Assembly (NCBI RefSeq): GCF_000186345.1
Contig: NC_014962.1
Span: forward strand, 3,438,450-3,502,449
DNA from: Isosphaera pallida ATCC 43644
Lineage (GTDB): Bacteria > Planctomycetota > Planctomycetia > Isosphaerales > Isosphaeraceae
DNA: 64,000 bases
Direction of reading: 5' to 3'
The notes under the pieces were generated by a model, which saw only the letters and a list, made by a program, of their open reading frames with translations, was not told the DNA's origin and searched no databases. The translations under genes were made by a program, and so were the position numbers. Numbering within the stretch: position 1 is the stretch's first letter; every line of letters begins with the position of its first letter. This document shows, piece after piece, positions 45,409-54,169 of this stretch.

Positions 45409-45566
45409 GGTCTCTCCTCCTGGAGATGGGATTCGTTTCGGCGAGGGGGGCGTCTTCCCAGCGCACGAAGAAGCACGGAATGGATAGCCGATAGCCGGGC
45501 AGAGTCGGTTTTTCGAGAGGGTTCGTCAAGTCGAACCGGAAGGAGCCGGAGAACGGTCTGGTCTGG

Positions 45567-47468
45567 TCAGCGTGGCTCCCGCACGTTGTATTCGAGTTTC
45601 CAAGCCCGGTCGTCGGCGAGGCTTCGGCAGGAGAGGTCGAGGACGCCCACCTCGGTCACGCGGCTATGGAGCCGGACCGGCACGACTGTCGCCGGGGCTG
45701 CGCCGGCGGCGTCGTTGGCGTTCTGTTCGATGGGCAAGGTGGTTTCGACGGGTTCGAGCTCGAGGAGTTCGTCGGGACTCCAGTGGTCCAGTAGGGTTCC
45801 GGGGACATCCTGGCGGCGGGTCGTGGAGGAGAGAAAATGGAAGCGGGCCGGCTCGCCCACCATGAGGTTGAGCGGTGGGCCGGGTACGTCGGTTTCCGTG
45901 CCCTCCTCCATGCCCATCGGCACTACGCAGAGCGCTTTGAGCGGCGGCTTGATGCCGGGAACGGCTGGCGCGGCGGTCTCGATGCCCAGATAGAAGGCGC
46001 GCGAGACCCCGCCCCGCACTCGGATGCCCCGCCCCTTGCGGACCAGGCCGTAATGGGCTGCGCCGCGGGCGACGGCAAGATCGAGTCCGGGGGTTTCCAG
46101 GGCGGGGACCGGTCGTCCGCACCACTGGGACAACACTTCCAGAACCCGGCGGCGGAGTGGTTCGGCCTCGAAGACCCCGCCGTTGAACAGCACCGCCGAT
46201 GGCTTGACGAGCCGCGTGCCGCTGGCCGTCGGCGAGGCGGTGTCGTGATGCAGCGAGTTGGCCTGGCGGGTGAGGAAATGGGCAAGTTGGCGGGTGATAG
46301 CGGGTTCGGCGGCGTAGGGCAGCCCGATTTCGGACAGGCCGACCTTGCGGCCGGCCTGGGCGGAGGCTTCGGGGCCGCAGACGGGGAAGAAACCCTCGAG
46401 CAAGGTCCGTTCCAGAACCTCGCGGGTCAATTCGGTCTTGATCGCCCCCCCAATGACTTTGGAACCCCTCCCCAAAATTACCACTGGGGCGGTGGTCAGG
46501 TTGGGATTGGCGAGCAGGGTTTCCTTGGCTTGGCGGCAGGCATGGGTCAACGCGACCCGTTGGATCGGGTCGAGCCGTTCCATGCCGCCAGGCAAGGTCG
46601 CGGCCGCAGCGTAGGCCAGGGCGAGGTCCATGTTGTCGCCACCGAGCAGCAGATGGTCGCCCACCGCAGCGCGTCGCAGCGCGAGGTCGCCGTCGCGGTC
46701 TTCGACGGCGACGAGGGTGAAGTCCGTGGTGCCACCGCCGACGTCGCAGACCAAAATCAGGTCGCCGACCTTGACTTGGTCGCGCCAGGAGTCACCCTGA
46801 GCGTCGAGCCAGGCGTAGAAGGCGGCTAGCGGTTCCTCTAGGAGCGTGACGTTGTTCAAACCAGCCAGGGTGGCCGCCTCCAGGGTCAACTGGCGAGCGA
46901 CCGGGTCGAACGAGGCCGGCACAGTCAGCAGAATCTCCTGCTCTTCGAGAGCGTTGCCCGCCGAGGCGCGGGCCTTGTCGCCGGGTTGGGCATGGGTGTG
47001 GTTCCAGGCCCGCCTGAGATGGTCGAGAAACGCCCGGGCGGCTTCAACGGGCGAGACCTTGGCGACGTCGTCGGCGGCGGTCCAGGGTAAGATCGCCGCT
47101 TGACGATCGACGCCGGGGTGACACAGCCAGCTTTTGGACGAGGCGACCACCCGCCCGGGCACTTTGGCCCCCTGGTCGCGGGCGAACAGGCCGACCAAAC
47201 GATCCGCCCCCTCCCCCTTTTTCGTGTTCCAAGGACAATCGACCGCCCCGAGGGGAAACTCGCCCTGGGCGGGACGATACCAGAACGACGGCAACACCGC
47301 CCGCGACGCCACCTCGTTGAGCGCCACGACCTGGGGAATCTCGAACACCCGGACCTTCGAGCCCGAGGCCGCCCCTTTGGACCCCTCGTCCGAGACCGCC
47401 TCGGCCTCAACGAACGCCAAGGCCGAATTGGTTGTGCCTAAGTCAATTCCTACCACCCAACGCGCCAT
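45567..47468 (-). CDS. Hsp70-family ATPase, non-canonical
   Basis: This 633-residue protein has an actin-like ATPase domain: phosphate-1 loop VGIDLGTTNSALAF, phosphate-2 loop LVCDVGGGTTDFTLVAVED, and LLEEPLAAFYAWLD in between. It is Hsp70-like but not DnaK: the region after residue about 500 is short, lacks a canonical substrate-binding domain with a lid, and the adenosine motif region is altered. Such proteins are common paralogues in Planctomycetes and may act as specialised chaperones. No DnaJ or GrpE partner lies next to it. Confidence 0.85.
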   Translation of the reverse strand: MARWVVGIDLGTTNSALAFVEAEAVSDEGSKGAASGSKVRVFEIPQVVALNEVASRAVLPSFWYRPAQGEFPLGAVDCPWNTKKGEGADRLVGLFARDQGAKVPGRVVASSKSWLCHPGVDRQAAILPWTAADDVAKVSPVEAARAFLDHLRRAWNHTHAQPGDKARASAGNALEEQEILLTVPASFDPVARQLTLEAATLAGLNNVTLLEEPLAAFYAWLDAQGDSWRDQVKVGDLILVCDVGGGTTDFTLVAVEDRDGDLALRRAAVGDHLLLGGDNMDLALAYAAAATLPGGMERLDPIQRVALTHACRQAKETLLANPNLTTAPVVILGRGSKVIGGAIKTELTREVLERTLLEGFFPVCGPEASAQAGRKVGLSEIGLPYAAEPAITRQLAHFLTRQANSLHHDTASPTASGTRLVKPSAVLFNGGVFEAEPLRRRVLEVLSQWCGRPVPALETPGLDLAVARGAAHYGLVRKGRGIRVRGGVSRAFYLGIETAAPAVPGIKPPLKALCVVPMGMEEGTETDVPGPPLNLMVGEPARFHFLSSTTRRQDVPGTLLDHWSPDELLELEPVETTLPIEQNANDAAGAAPATVVPVRLHSRVTEVGVLDLSCRSLADDRAWKLEYNVREPR

Positions 47469-47570
47469 GACGTCACTCCTCCGAAGCTCACGGGTCGGGT
47501 CGGAAACTGTGAGGTCGCAAGCCCTTGGCTGCGTCCGACTTCGGTTCCACGTGATTCCACCCCCGCGATT

Positions 47571-48134
47571 TTACCCGCCGAGCGAAGGCCGAGGGATGTC
47601 ATCCATGAGGGATTCCACAGCGTTGAGAAACGCCTGGAAGCTCGATGAGCGATTCACGTCCCTGAACTGCGCAAGGTGCGGAGCGATTCGTTTGGCTCCG
47701 TCCAGCTTACTGAACTCGGGAATCAATTTCCTGATCGATTCGGAAGGTTTGCGGATCGCGTCGGGTTGACGAAAGCCTTTTTTCTTGGCAATTCCTTCGA
47801 GTTGGGGTTGCTTGTAGGCGAGCGCCAAAGCTTCAGGGCAAGCCACGTACCAGGCTTCCAGTTCCTGACAGACAATCCGAATCTTGGTAACATTCCGCCG
47901 ATCTTCAGGACAGAGCGACTGAAGTTTCTCTTTCGTATTGCGGCAATTGGGTGACGAATCGTTATCGCAGAGGATCAGAAATCGTGCGTTTGGTTCATTC
48001 CAACCCTTGAGCTTGCGTGGGATGCTTTCTTTAAGGTCACGCTTGCCGCTGTGAGGAATGGTTTGAAAGGGAAGTTCAGGAAACACGATAGGAAGCAATT
48101 GATTCAAGAGATCGGCCATGCTGCGTTCCTCCAC
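47571..48134 (-). CDS. DUF4276 (TOPRIM-like) protein; likely true start at 48165 across a C7 frameshift
   Basis: This 187-residue protein in the intact frame begins at GTG 48134. The DUF4276 landmarks are VEERSMADLL (acidic Glu), FLILCDNDSSPN (DxD-like) and QELEAWYVACPEAL. These fit a TOPRIM-like metal-binding fold, so nuclease activity is plausible. The preceding ATG at 48165-48163 overlaps the stop of the AAA gene (ATGA), as expected for coupled genes, and gives MNPP; but a run of seven C (48150-48156) puts it out of frame. Deleting one C restores MNPPPKLVILVEERSM, which supplies the missing first beta-strand. Slippage, a real mutation, or a sequencing error could each explain this. It is co-transcribed with the AAA ATPase. 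Confidence 0.75.
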   Translation of the reverse strand: MEERSMADLLNQLLPIVFPELPFQTIPHSGKRDLKESIPRKLKGWNEPNARFLILCDNDSSPNCRNTKEKLQSLCPEDRRNVTKIRIVCQELEAWYVACPEALALAYKQPQLEGIAKKKGFRQPDAIRKPSESIRKLIPEFSKLDGAKRIAPHLAQFRDVNRSSSFQAFLNAVESLMDDIPRPSLGG

Positions 48135-48161
48135 CAGAATGACCAGTTTGGGGGGGTGGAT

Positions 48162-49391
48162 TCATCGAGGACCGGCTCCTTTCAGGAGATCTTGATTCCA
48201 GAGGCAGCCCAGACGATCTCCTTCCTGAATCAAGCTCTTGATGAGACTGTCGTCGGCAGCGCGTTTGACGATGGAAAAGCCCTGACGTTTTTCCAGCCAG
48301 TACACTTCGTCGAGTTCCGCTTCGTTGAGCAGGTCGGGGGAGTGAGTGGAAACGAAGACCTGTCCGCCACGTTTGGCGTAAGCGCGAAATTCCTCCATAA
48401 GTTCCGCGAGAAGGTGAGGGTGAAGTTGATTCTCCGGTTCCTCGATCGCCAACAGGGGATGGGGTTTGGGGTCATACAGTAAGACAAGGTAAGCGAACAT
48501 TTTAATTGTTCCATCAGATACGTAACGTGATATAAATGGATCAGTGAAAGCTTCGTCTTGGAATCGCAACACCAGTCGCCCATCCTCGGTAGGCTTGGCT
48601 TCGACGTGGTTTACGCCGGGAACTCGTTGAGTCATGGCATTGAGAATGCGGTTGAAGATGTCGCGATGGTTTTCGTAGAGGTATTGCGCGACTTGAGCCA
48701 CATTGTCGCCGCGGGTTGAGAGATGTTCGGCATAACCGGCTTCCGTCGAAGGTCGGGCGTCGGCCACATGAAAATCGGCGATGTACCAGTTTTCCAGCAG
48801 ATTGCGGAATTCGGCGATGACGCGAAATTCTTTGAACTGACCGAGTCCCTTGATTGCCAGGATGGTAGGGTCGTCGAGCTTATATTCGCTCCGTTGCGCA
48901 TCGACGCCAGCCTGGCCGTAAGCGGACTCGTTGGTAATCGCCTGGCCCTTACCCTCTTCGAAGTCCAGAAAACGCCAGGGTTGACCATGACGGCCACGGC
49001 GAAACTGAAGGATTTCCCGACTGACAATCGGACGATTGTTTTGTTGTTTGATTTTGAGAAGGTAGGTCGCCAGTCGGCCTCCGCTTTCTCGAAACTTGAT
49101 TTCAATGTCGATGGATTCATCCTGGTGGCCTCGACTGACCAACTCCTTGAAGCCTCCCCGGCGCGCGACCGCCTGGGCGACATTGCTCGCCAGCGATTCC
49201 TTGAGGAAGCTAAAAAGATCGAACAAGGTGGTTTTGCCGGAACCGTTCGCGCCGATCAAAATGACCAAAGGTCCCAGTTTTTCGAATGTGACCGATTGGA
49301 AAACGCGGTAATTCCGAGTGGTGATCGTTTCGATGCGAAGCGCGGGTTGGGATCGCGTCGGGGGATCCGGTTGCTCTTGATGTTGGGTCAC
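48162..49391 (-). CDS. AAA (AAA_21/OLD-like) ATPase
   Basis: This 409-residue ATPase has Walker A GANGSGKTTLFDLFSF (residues 47-54) and, near the end, Walker B LLAIEEPENQLHPHLLAEL with a D-loop/switch-like VFVSTHSPDLLNE. The order matches ABC/SMC-like AAA_21 proteins, which often act with a TOPRIM-like partner. I place the start at GTG 49391 because CTGGAG lies eight bases upstream; the open frame runs to a GTG at 49418 that lacks such a site. The stop codon overlaps the start of the DUF4276 gene. The ATPase probably gates the partner's activity in response to a trigger such as phage or damaged DNA; this is inference. Confidence 0.85.
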   Translation of the reverse strand: MTQHQEQPDPPTRSQPALRIETITTRNYRVFQSVTFEKLGPLVILIGANGSGKTTLFDLFSFLKESLASNVAQAVARRGGFKELVSRGHQDESIDIEIKFRESGGRLATYLLKIKQQNNRPIVSREILQFRRGRHGQPWRFLDFEEGKGQAITNESAYGQAGVDAQRSEYKLDDPTILAIKGLGQFKEFRVIAEFRNLLENWYIADFHVADARPSTEAGYAEHLSTRGDNVAQVAQYLYENHRDIFNRILNAMTQRVPGVNHVEAKPTEDGRLVLRFQDEAFTDPFISRYVSDGTIKMFAYLVLLYDPKPHPLLAIEEPENQLHPHLLAELMEEFRAYAKRGGQVFVSTHSPDLLNEAELDEVYWLEKRQGFSIVKRAADDSLIKSLIQEGDRLGCLWNQDLLKGAGPR

Positions 49392-49446
49392 GGTGGCGGA
49401 CTCCAGGGAGTGAAACACGCGTAGTTTGGCGGAGGATTCCAGGGAG

Positions 49447-50820
49447 TCACTCCCCTTTGTCGGGGGCGAGCAGGTCGGGCGTGGGCGCAGAGGCGGTGTG
49501 TCGTTTGCGCGTGGGACGCTTGGGCGAGGCGGGTGAGGTGGGCAAGGCGTCGTTGAGCGGGCTTGGAGCGGCGGTCGCGGAGGGGTGCGAGCCGATCAGG
49601 GTGTCGAGACGGTCACGCAGTTCCGAGGCGTTGGGAACCTCGCGGAATTTCAAAAGGCGGGGATGGGACCACCAGTCCGGGCCGTTGGCCTCGTCCACCT
49701 TGAGTTTCTCGGTGACCGACAACAGCCAAAGTGGGGGACCGTGGCGAGGAAGGGTTCGCAGCAGACGCTCCAGCGCTGCCGATTTCCAGAACCCAACGAC
49801 CTCCACGAACACGGTTTGGCCGTCGTGGCGATGAGTAAAGCGGTAGTCAGGCACCCAGACCCCTTCCCCGCCCAACTCAAACAGGTCGCTGGATTCGGCC
49901 AACTCCCAATGCGGCGCGATCTGACGAAACCGCTCCTCGAAGCCTCGAACCTCGGCCGGAATATAACTGTCGGCGTCGCGGTAATGCGACACCAGACCGT
50001 CGCGGTGGCTCAGGCTGAACGAACGCGGCTCGCGCTTCGGTCCCCAACGCAGCTCCGCCTCCAACTCGAACTCCCGGCATTGCAAAATGGCCGGCAACAC
50101 CAACGCTAATTGCAAACCATATTTGGTGGTCGAAGTAAATAAGCTCATTGGTCCGTCGATCTGAATGACGTACCCCTGGGTGGGCGAGCCTTCGATTCGA
50201 TGAAGCAGCCGATGAAACTTGAGCCGCCGAAAGAGGCGACGCAGACGGTCGGGGGGCTCGCGACGCAGACGAACCGTTACCAGCGTCGCCTTGAGCAGCA
50301 CCGCCTGGGCCAGCGCAACGTTGTAACGTTGAATCAGACGTTCGGGCGAGAGGTCGTCGAACCCGAGCATTCGGTTCTCGTCCTTGAGGTCGGCGAAGAG
50401 TCCGGCGGCTACTTGGTCAGGGGTGAGGTTGAGCCGCTGGGCTGCCTCGTTGAGCACCTTGTCGCGGCGAAACGGTGCGCGGTAGCCGGCGGAGCGGAGC
50501 GAGCGGCGTTCTTCGGCGGCCAGGGTGAAGACGACCCGCCGCAGTTCCTCGGGGTGGGCTTCGGACACCACCTCGAACTCGGCCCGGTCCTCCAAAACTT
50601 TGGCCAGACCCTGCTGGGCGATGTTGGACAGCGGCGGACCCTCGCCCAAGAGGGTTTGGATTTCTTCCTCCAACTCGCCGCGGGTGCGGCCTACCCCGTC
50701 GCGGAAAATCAGCAGGAGGTTCTCGGCCGTTTCAAGCAAGTCGGGGTTGGTGGGATCAAGGTACATGGGAATGACCTTCGACTTGCTGTAACGAACCCGG
50801 ACGAGGTTGCCGGTCAGCAC
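49447..50820 (-). CDS. DUF790 / Bax1-like nuclease
   Basis: This 457-residue protein of the DUF790 family includes archaeal Bax1, the XPB partner nuclease. The family start is LTGNLVRVRYSKSKVIPMYLDP, so initiation is at GTG 50820, with GGGGAG ten bases upstream; the longer frame to 51102 overlaps the helicase gene and is rejected. A possible PD-(D/E)xK-type nuclease segment lies in VWVPDYRFTHR, then TVFVEVVGFW, then WLLSVTEKLKVD near residues 330-410. It probably nicks DNA during repair together with the upstream XPB-like helicase. Three further genes follow it on the strand or flank it. Confidence 0.85.
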   Translation of the reverse strand: MLTGNLVRVRYSKSKVIPMYLDPTNPDLLETAENLLLIFRDGVGRTRGELEEEIQTLLGEGPPLSNIAQQGLAKVLEDRAEFEVVSEAHPEELRRVVFTLAAEERRSLRSAGYRAPFRRDKVLNEAAQRLNLTPDQVAAGLFADLKDENRMLGFDDLSPERLIQRYNVALAQAVLLKATLVTVRLRREPPDRLRRLFRRLKFHRLLHRIEGSPTQGYVIQIDGPMSLFTSTTKYGLQLALVLPAILQCREFELEAELRWGPKREPRSFSLSHRDGLVSHYRDADSYIPAEVRGFEERFRQIAPHWELAESSDLFELGGEGVWVPDYRFTHRHDGQTVFVEVVGFWKSAALERLLRTLPRHGPPLWLLSVTEKLKVDEANGPDWWSHPRLLKFREVPNASELRDRLDTLIGSHPSATAAPSPLNDALPTSPASPKRPTRKRHTASAPTPDLLAPDKGE

Positions 50821-50853
50821 GAGTGCAGATCTCCCCGGAGAATGAGATGAGGC

Positions 50854-50867
50854 CAAACGATCGTTTG
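50854..50867. promoter_or_regulatory. 14-bp perfect palindrome upstream of the Bax1-like gene
   Basis: CAAACGATCGTTTG is exactly symmetric and lies 34-47 bases upstream of the Bax1 GTG start, between the helicase stop and the nuclease gene. It has the size and symmetry of a dimeric repressor operator. The regulator is not known. Confidence 0.45.
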
Positions 50868-50950
50868 TTTGATGATGTGAGCCAAGGATAGGGAAACCAC
50901 CCTCCGGCCCGATCGCCTCTCTAGTGACGAAGCGCGAGGGTACGAACCCC

Positions 50951-52495
50951 TCAGCCGGGGCCGGTGTGGCCGAAGGCGCTATGCTGGCGGCGACGGTTGG
51001 AGGTGAACTCCTCGACGGTGCCTCGGGTGACGACTTCGTAGAGGATCGCCTCCTTGTCGGCCGCTTTGCGGAGGATACGGCCCAGACGTTGCACATGTTC
51101 ACGGACGGTGCCGGTGCCCGACAGCACGATGCCCACGTTGGCCTCGGGGACGTTGACCCCTTCGTTGAGTACCCGCGAGGTGGCCAGGACCGGATAGACG
51201 CCCTGACGAAACTTGGTCAAAACCTCGTGACGCTCCTTGGTTTTGGTTTGGTGGGTGATGACTGGCACCAAAAACTCGCGGGCGATCTGGTAGACCGTGG
51301 CGTTGTCGTGGGTGAAGATCAACACGCGGTCGCCGTTGTGACGATCGAGCAGGCGTCGAAGCAGCTGAATCTTGGCCGGCGCGGCGAGGGCGATCTCGCG
51401 TTGGAGGCGGTAGGAGGCGTAGGCTTCGCGGCCCTCGGCGGTGCGGTGAGCGGTTTGCAGGAAGCGGGACCAGCCGTCGGGCCGTCGCATGTCGATGCCG
51501 TGATCGGTCAGGAAGGTCCGATAATGTTCGCGGGCCGCCTCGTAGCGTTCCCGCTCCTCGTCACTGAGGTTGACGTAGAGGGTTTCAACACGATACTCGG
51601 CCAGAAATTGACCCTTGAGTTGGGTGATCTCGCGGCGGTACACCACCGGACCAATCAGGGTCTCGTAGCGTTCGTGGGCCTGGTCGTTGCGTTCAGGGGT
51701 GGCGGTTAGACCCAGGCGGAACGGCGCAATGGCGCAACGGGCCGCCAGAGCGTAGGTAGGACCAGGTAGGTGGTGGCACTCATCGAAGACGATCAGGCCG
51801 AACTTGTGGCCGATCCGCTCCATGTTGAGATAGGCCGAGTCGTAGGTGGTCACGGTCAGCGGTCTAATCTCGTTGTAACCGCCGCCTAGCAGACCGATTT
51901 CGGTCCCGAAGGCCAGGGTCATTTCGTCATACCACTGGTTCATCAGGTCGAGCGTGGGCGTGACCACCAGCGCTGGTCGTTTGGCTTTTTGGATCGCCAA
52001 CTGAGCCACGAAGGTTTTGCCGGTTCCAGTGGGCAGCACGATCAGCCCGCGTCCCTGGTTGGCCCACCACGCTTCGACCCCCTCGCGTTGGTGGGGGAAT
52101 GGCTCGCGGTCGGTTTGCAGCGGCCAGGAAATGGTGCCGTCGTAACCCCGCGCCCGATCGTCGTAGGGAATCCCCCGCGCCCGCAGGGTCTCGACGATCG
52201 CGCGGTAGAACATCCCTTCGGCCCTGGGCAGGTTGGTTCGCGGGTCGATCGCCGCGCCGGGGAGTCCCAGGGGGTAATCGCTGGGTAGGCCCTCAATCAC
52301 AATCGTCCCCTGGTCATAACGCAGGGTTAGACGCACCCCCTCGGGCCAGAGTCGGTGGTTGCCTTCGACCGTCTTGGCCTCGCGGCCTTCGTCCCCGGAG
52401 ATAGACTGTCGGCGGGCGATGGCCTGGTCCCCGTTTGAGGACACGGCCATCGGGATAGGTTCGGTCGCGGGACGCGGAGCGGAGTCAGCGGCCAT
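50951..52495 (-). CDS. XPB-like superfamily 2 DNA helicase
   Basis: This 514-residue helicase has FPHQREGVEAW (Q-motif-like), LIVLPTGTGKT (Walker A, 155-161), DECH (238-241), LTATPER (motif III-like), and the second RecA lobe with RVLIFTHD, TSRVLNEGVNVPEA and QRLGRILRKA. The DECH box and lobe order match XPB/Rad25-like helicases. A GGAGGATC site and the ATG at 52495 define the start; the frame to 52930 has no helicase sequence. With the Bax1-like nuclease directly downstream, this recreates the archaeal XPB-Bax1 repair pair. The first 50 residues are poorly conserved. Confidence 0.88.
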   Translation of the reverse strand: MAADSAPRPATEPIPMAVSSNGDQAIARRQSISGDEGREAKTVEGNHRLWPEGVRLTLRYDQGTIVIEGLPSDYPLGLPGAAIDPRTNLPRAEGMFYRAIVETLRARGIPYDDRARGYDGTISWPLQTDREPFPHQREGVEAWWANQGRGLIVLPTGTGKTFVAQLAIQKAKRPALVVTPTLDLMNQWYDEMTLAFGTEIGLLGGGYNEIRPLTVTTYDSAYLNMERIGHKFGLIVFDECHHLPGPTYALAARCAIAPFRLGLTATPERNDQAHERYETLIGPVVYRREITQLKGQFLAEYRVETLYVNLSDEERERYEAAREHYRTFLTDHGIDMRRPDGWSRFLQTAHRTAEGREAYASYRLQREIALAAPAKIQLLRRLLDRHNGDRVLIFTHDNATVYQIAREFLVPVITHQTKTKERHEVLTKFRQGVYPVLATSRVLNEGVNVPEANVGIVLSGTGTVREHVQRLGRILRKAADKEAILYEVVTRGTVEEFTSNRRRQHSAFGHTGPG

Positions 52496-52680
52496 GAACG
52501 GATGATCCTCCAATCTCAGAGGATACACCCGAAGACTGCTTTTCGCCAGTTCAGAATGGAATTCCCATGAATCGCCTCTGACGTGGACCAAACGGAAGGT
52601 CGTCGGTGGCGTCGAGAGCAAGAAACAGAATATCCGACTCGACTCGACCGGACTCAGTCGGCGGGCAGGCGGGGGGCGGT

Positions 52681-52923
52681 TCAGCCGAGGGGCTCCATCG
52701 TGGACCGCTGACGACGACAGCGGTTGATCCAACCTCCCATCCCAGCGAGCAGGGCGATCGACGCTAGCGCCAGAGTGCCGGGTTCGGGAATGGCGTCGCT
52801 GCCGTTGAGCGGGGTCAAGACAAAGCCACGAATGCCTCCGCTGACGAGGTTGCCGTAGCCGGTGATTTGCCCGCGGTCGTTGAGGCCCTGGGCGAAGGTT
52901 CGCACCGCGAAACTGAAAGAAGG
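52681..52923 (-). pseudogene. PEP-CTERM / HAF-repeat protein C-terminal remnant
   Basis: About 80 codons remain: GLNDRGQITGYGN, then GGIRGFVLTP, then IPEPGTLALASIALLAGMGG and a basic tail RCRRQRS. The first part is a HAF-type extracellular repeat and the last part a complete PEP-CTERM signal. The frame closes upstream at a TAA (52924-52926), and there is no signal peptide or good start. A truncated, probably non-functional copy of a surface protein is the simplest reading. Confidence 0.55.
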
Positions 52924-53302
52924 TTATCAACGCTCGTCGCCAAGTTCAACAACCCAGCTTGCCTAGATCGCCATCGCGGGCCGCGTTTCGATTCGCAAGG
53001 GTTGAGTGGGCGGCACGCCGTTTTCGTCGCGGCAACGTAATTGAATCAAAATTAAATTAAAAATCAAAGACGTTGGGAGGGCGACGCGATCCAGGCACCG
53101 TGATTCCGACGAAGGTGAAGTTGAAGCTCCACACTCTACGTCTATGGCGGAGGTTAGAAGCTTCCTCTTCCCGGAATGAAAACCGATTCATGGATCAGAG
53201 TTCGGGAAGAGGAAGAAACAGGTTGACAATCCCCCTCGGATGAGCTGAGCAGGTTGGATCGGGAACGCTCTTGCGACCCATCAGAACCGAACATGGCAGC
53301 GT
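52924..53302. other. AT-rich intergenic stretch with a 13-bp inverted repeat
   Basis: The segment around 53038-53070 is strongly AT-rich for this genome (AATTAAATTAAAAATC). At 53161-53173 and 53203-53215 an exact 13-bp inverted repeat (CTTCCTCTTCCCG) spans a 29-base loop. This lies just after the 3' end of the Pro-rich protein gene and could end its transcript. No gene is apparent. Confidence 0.45.
53161..53215 (-). terminator. 13-bp inverted repeat downstream of the Pro/Thr-rich gene
   Basis: CTTCCTCTTCCCG pairs perfectly with CGGGAAGAGGAAG. On the minus strand it follows the gene ending at 53303 by about 88 bases. No T-tract follows, so this is a weak terminator call; a leftover repeat is also possible. 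Confidence 0.3.
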
Positions 53303-54169
53303 TTAGCGAATGGAGAGGACGGGCGAAGAAGCGGGGCGGGCGGGCGCAGGCGGCGAGACGGCAGGGAGAGGCGGCAGGGTGGGTCGTCGAGCGTTGGCCG
53401 CGGTGGGATCGGGTGTTGGGGTCGAGGCGGAGGTCGGGCGGGTGACGGGAGGAGCAACACTGATCGTGGTGGTGGTGACTGGAGGGGTTGGCGGAATCAC
53501 GCCACGGGGAGGAGCAGTTGGGGAGGCGCTCCGATTGACCGGGCGGGTCGCGGAAGACAGCCCTTCGGAAGAGGTGGAGGACAGTTGGGAGCGAGCTGGG
53601 GGGAAGGTGGGAGGCGCGACCCGATCGTTGAACTCGCCGCGACTCCACTTATACGGCGGCGCGGTGTTGGTTTTCACGAAGTACCACTGGCCGTTGGAGA
53701 AGGCGTAGTAACCGCCGGGCAAAATGACTTTGTTATCCCGATAGGTGTTGGCATACGTCAGTGGTCCACTCGTCAGTGCTGGAGGATTGCTTGGAACGCC
53801 AGCAATGGGGCCCCAGGGAGACGCAGCGGTTGCTGTCGCAGTGGGCGACGAGATCATCCCGCGTTCCGCGCTGAACGTGTTGAAACCTGTCCACGGGGAC
53901 GGGGTCGTAGTGGTGCCGTAACCCGAGATTCCGTAACTTGGATCAAATTCAGAGCTGTAACCCGGCGCGGTTCGATAAGCCGGCCCAGCGAATGAACCAC
54001 CGTAACCCGCTCTCACGCCGGGGGCGGGAGTGTAGCCGGGGGGGTTATCGAACAAGAATCCTTGGCCGTGAGCATCCGTGCCGATCCCGAACCAACCAAG
54101 CAGACTACCCAGGACGACCAGGCCATCACGGAGTCGTCGGCCCTTTTGTGCAAGCCGGAAGTGATTCAT
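53303..54169 (-). CDS. secreted Pro/Thr/Ser-rich protein
   Basis: This 288-residue protein has a signal peptide (LVVLGSLLGWFGIGTDAHGQ) and then a low-complexity, Gly/Tyr/Pro-rich segment (GYTPAPGVRAGYGG). The stretch GGYYAFSNGQWYFVKTN in the middle is the only ordered-looking part. The C-terminal third is Pro/Thr/Ala-rich, as in linkers or cell-wall-attached tails. I recognise no family. The ATG at 54169 is chosen because the signal peptide follows it directly. Confidence 0.65.
   Translation of the reverse strand: MNHFRLAQKGRRLRDGLVVLGSLLGWFGIGTDAHGQGFLFDNPPGYTPAPGVRAGYGGSFAGPAYRTAPGYSSEFDPSYGISGYGTTTTPSPWTGFNTFSAERGMISSPTATATAASPWGPIAGVPSNPPALTSGPLTYANTYRDNKVILPGGYYAFSNGQWYFVKTNTAPPYKWSRGEFNDRVAPPTFPPARSQLSSTSSEGLSSATRPVNRSASPTAPPRGVIPPTPPVTTTTISVAPPVTRPTSASTPTPDPTAANARRPTLPPLPAVSPPAPARPASSPVLSIR

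Noticed and set aside
43849-45993. 714-codon open frame on the plus strand
   Set aside because: It runs antisense to the AsmA-like gene, whose long hydrophobic repeats leave the opposite frame open in GC-rich DNA. The translation has no domain and is Gly/Val/Glu-biased.
50821-51102. N-terminal extension of the Bax1-like protein
   Set aside because: It overlaps the helicase gene in another frame. The family begins at LTGNLVRVRY, matching GTG 50820.
52496-52930. N-terminal extension of the helicase
   Set aside because: It has no helicase-like sequence, and a strong GGAGGATC site defines the ATG at 52495. The far part overlaps the PEP-CTERM remnant.
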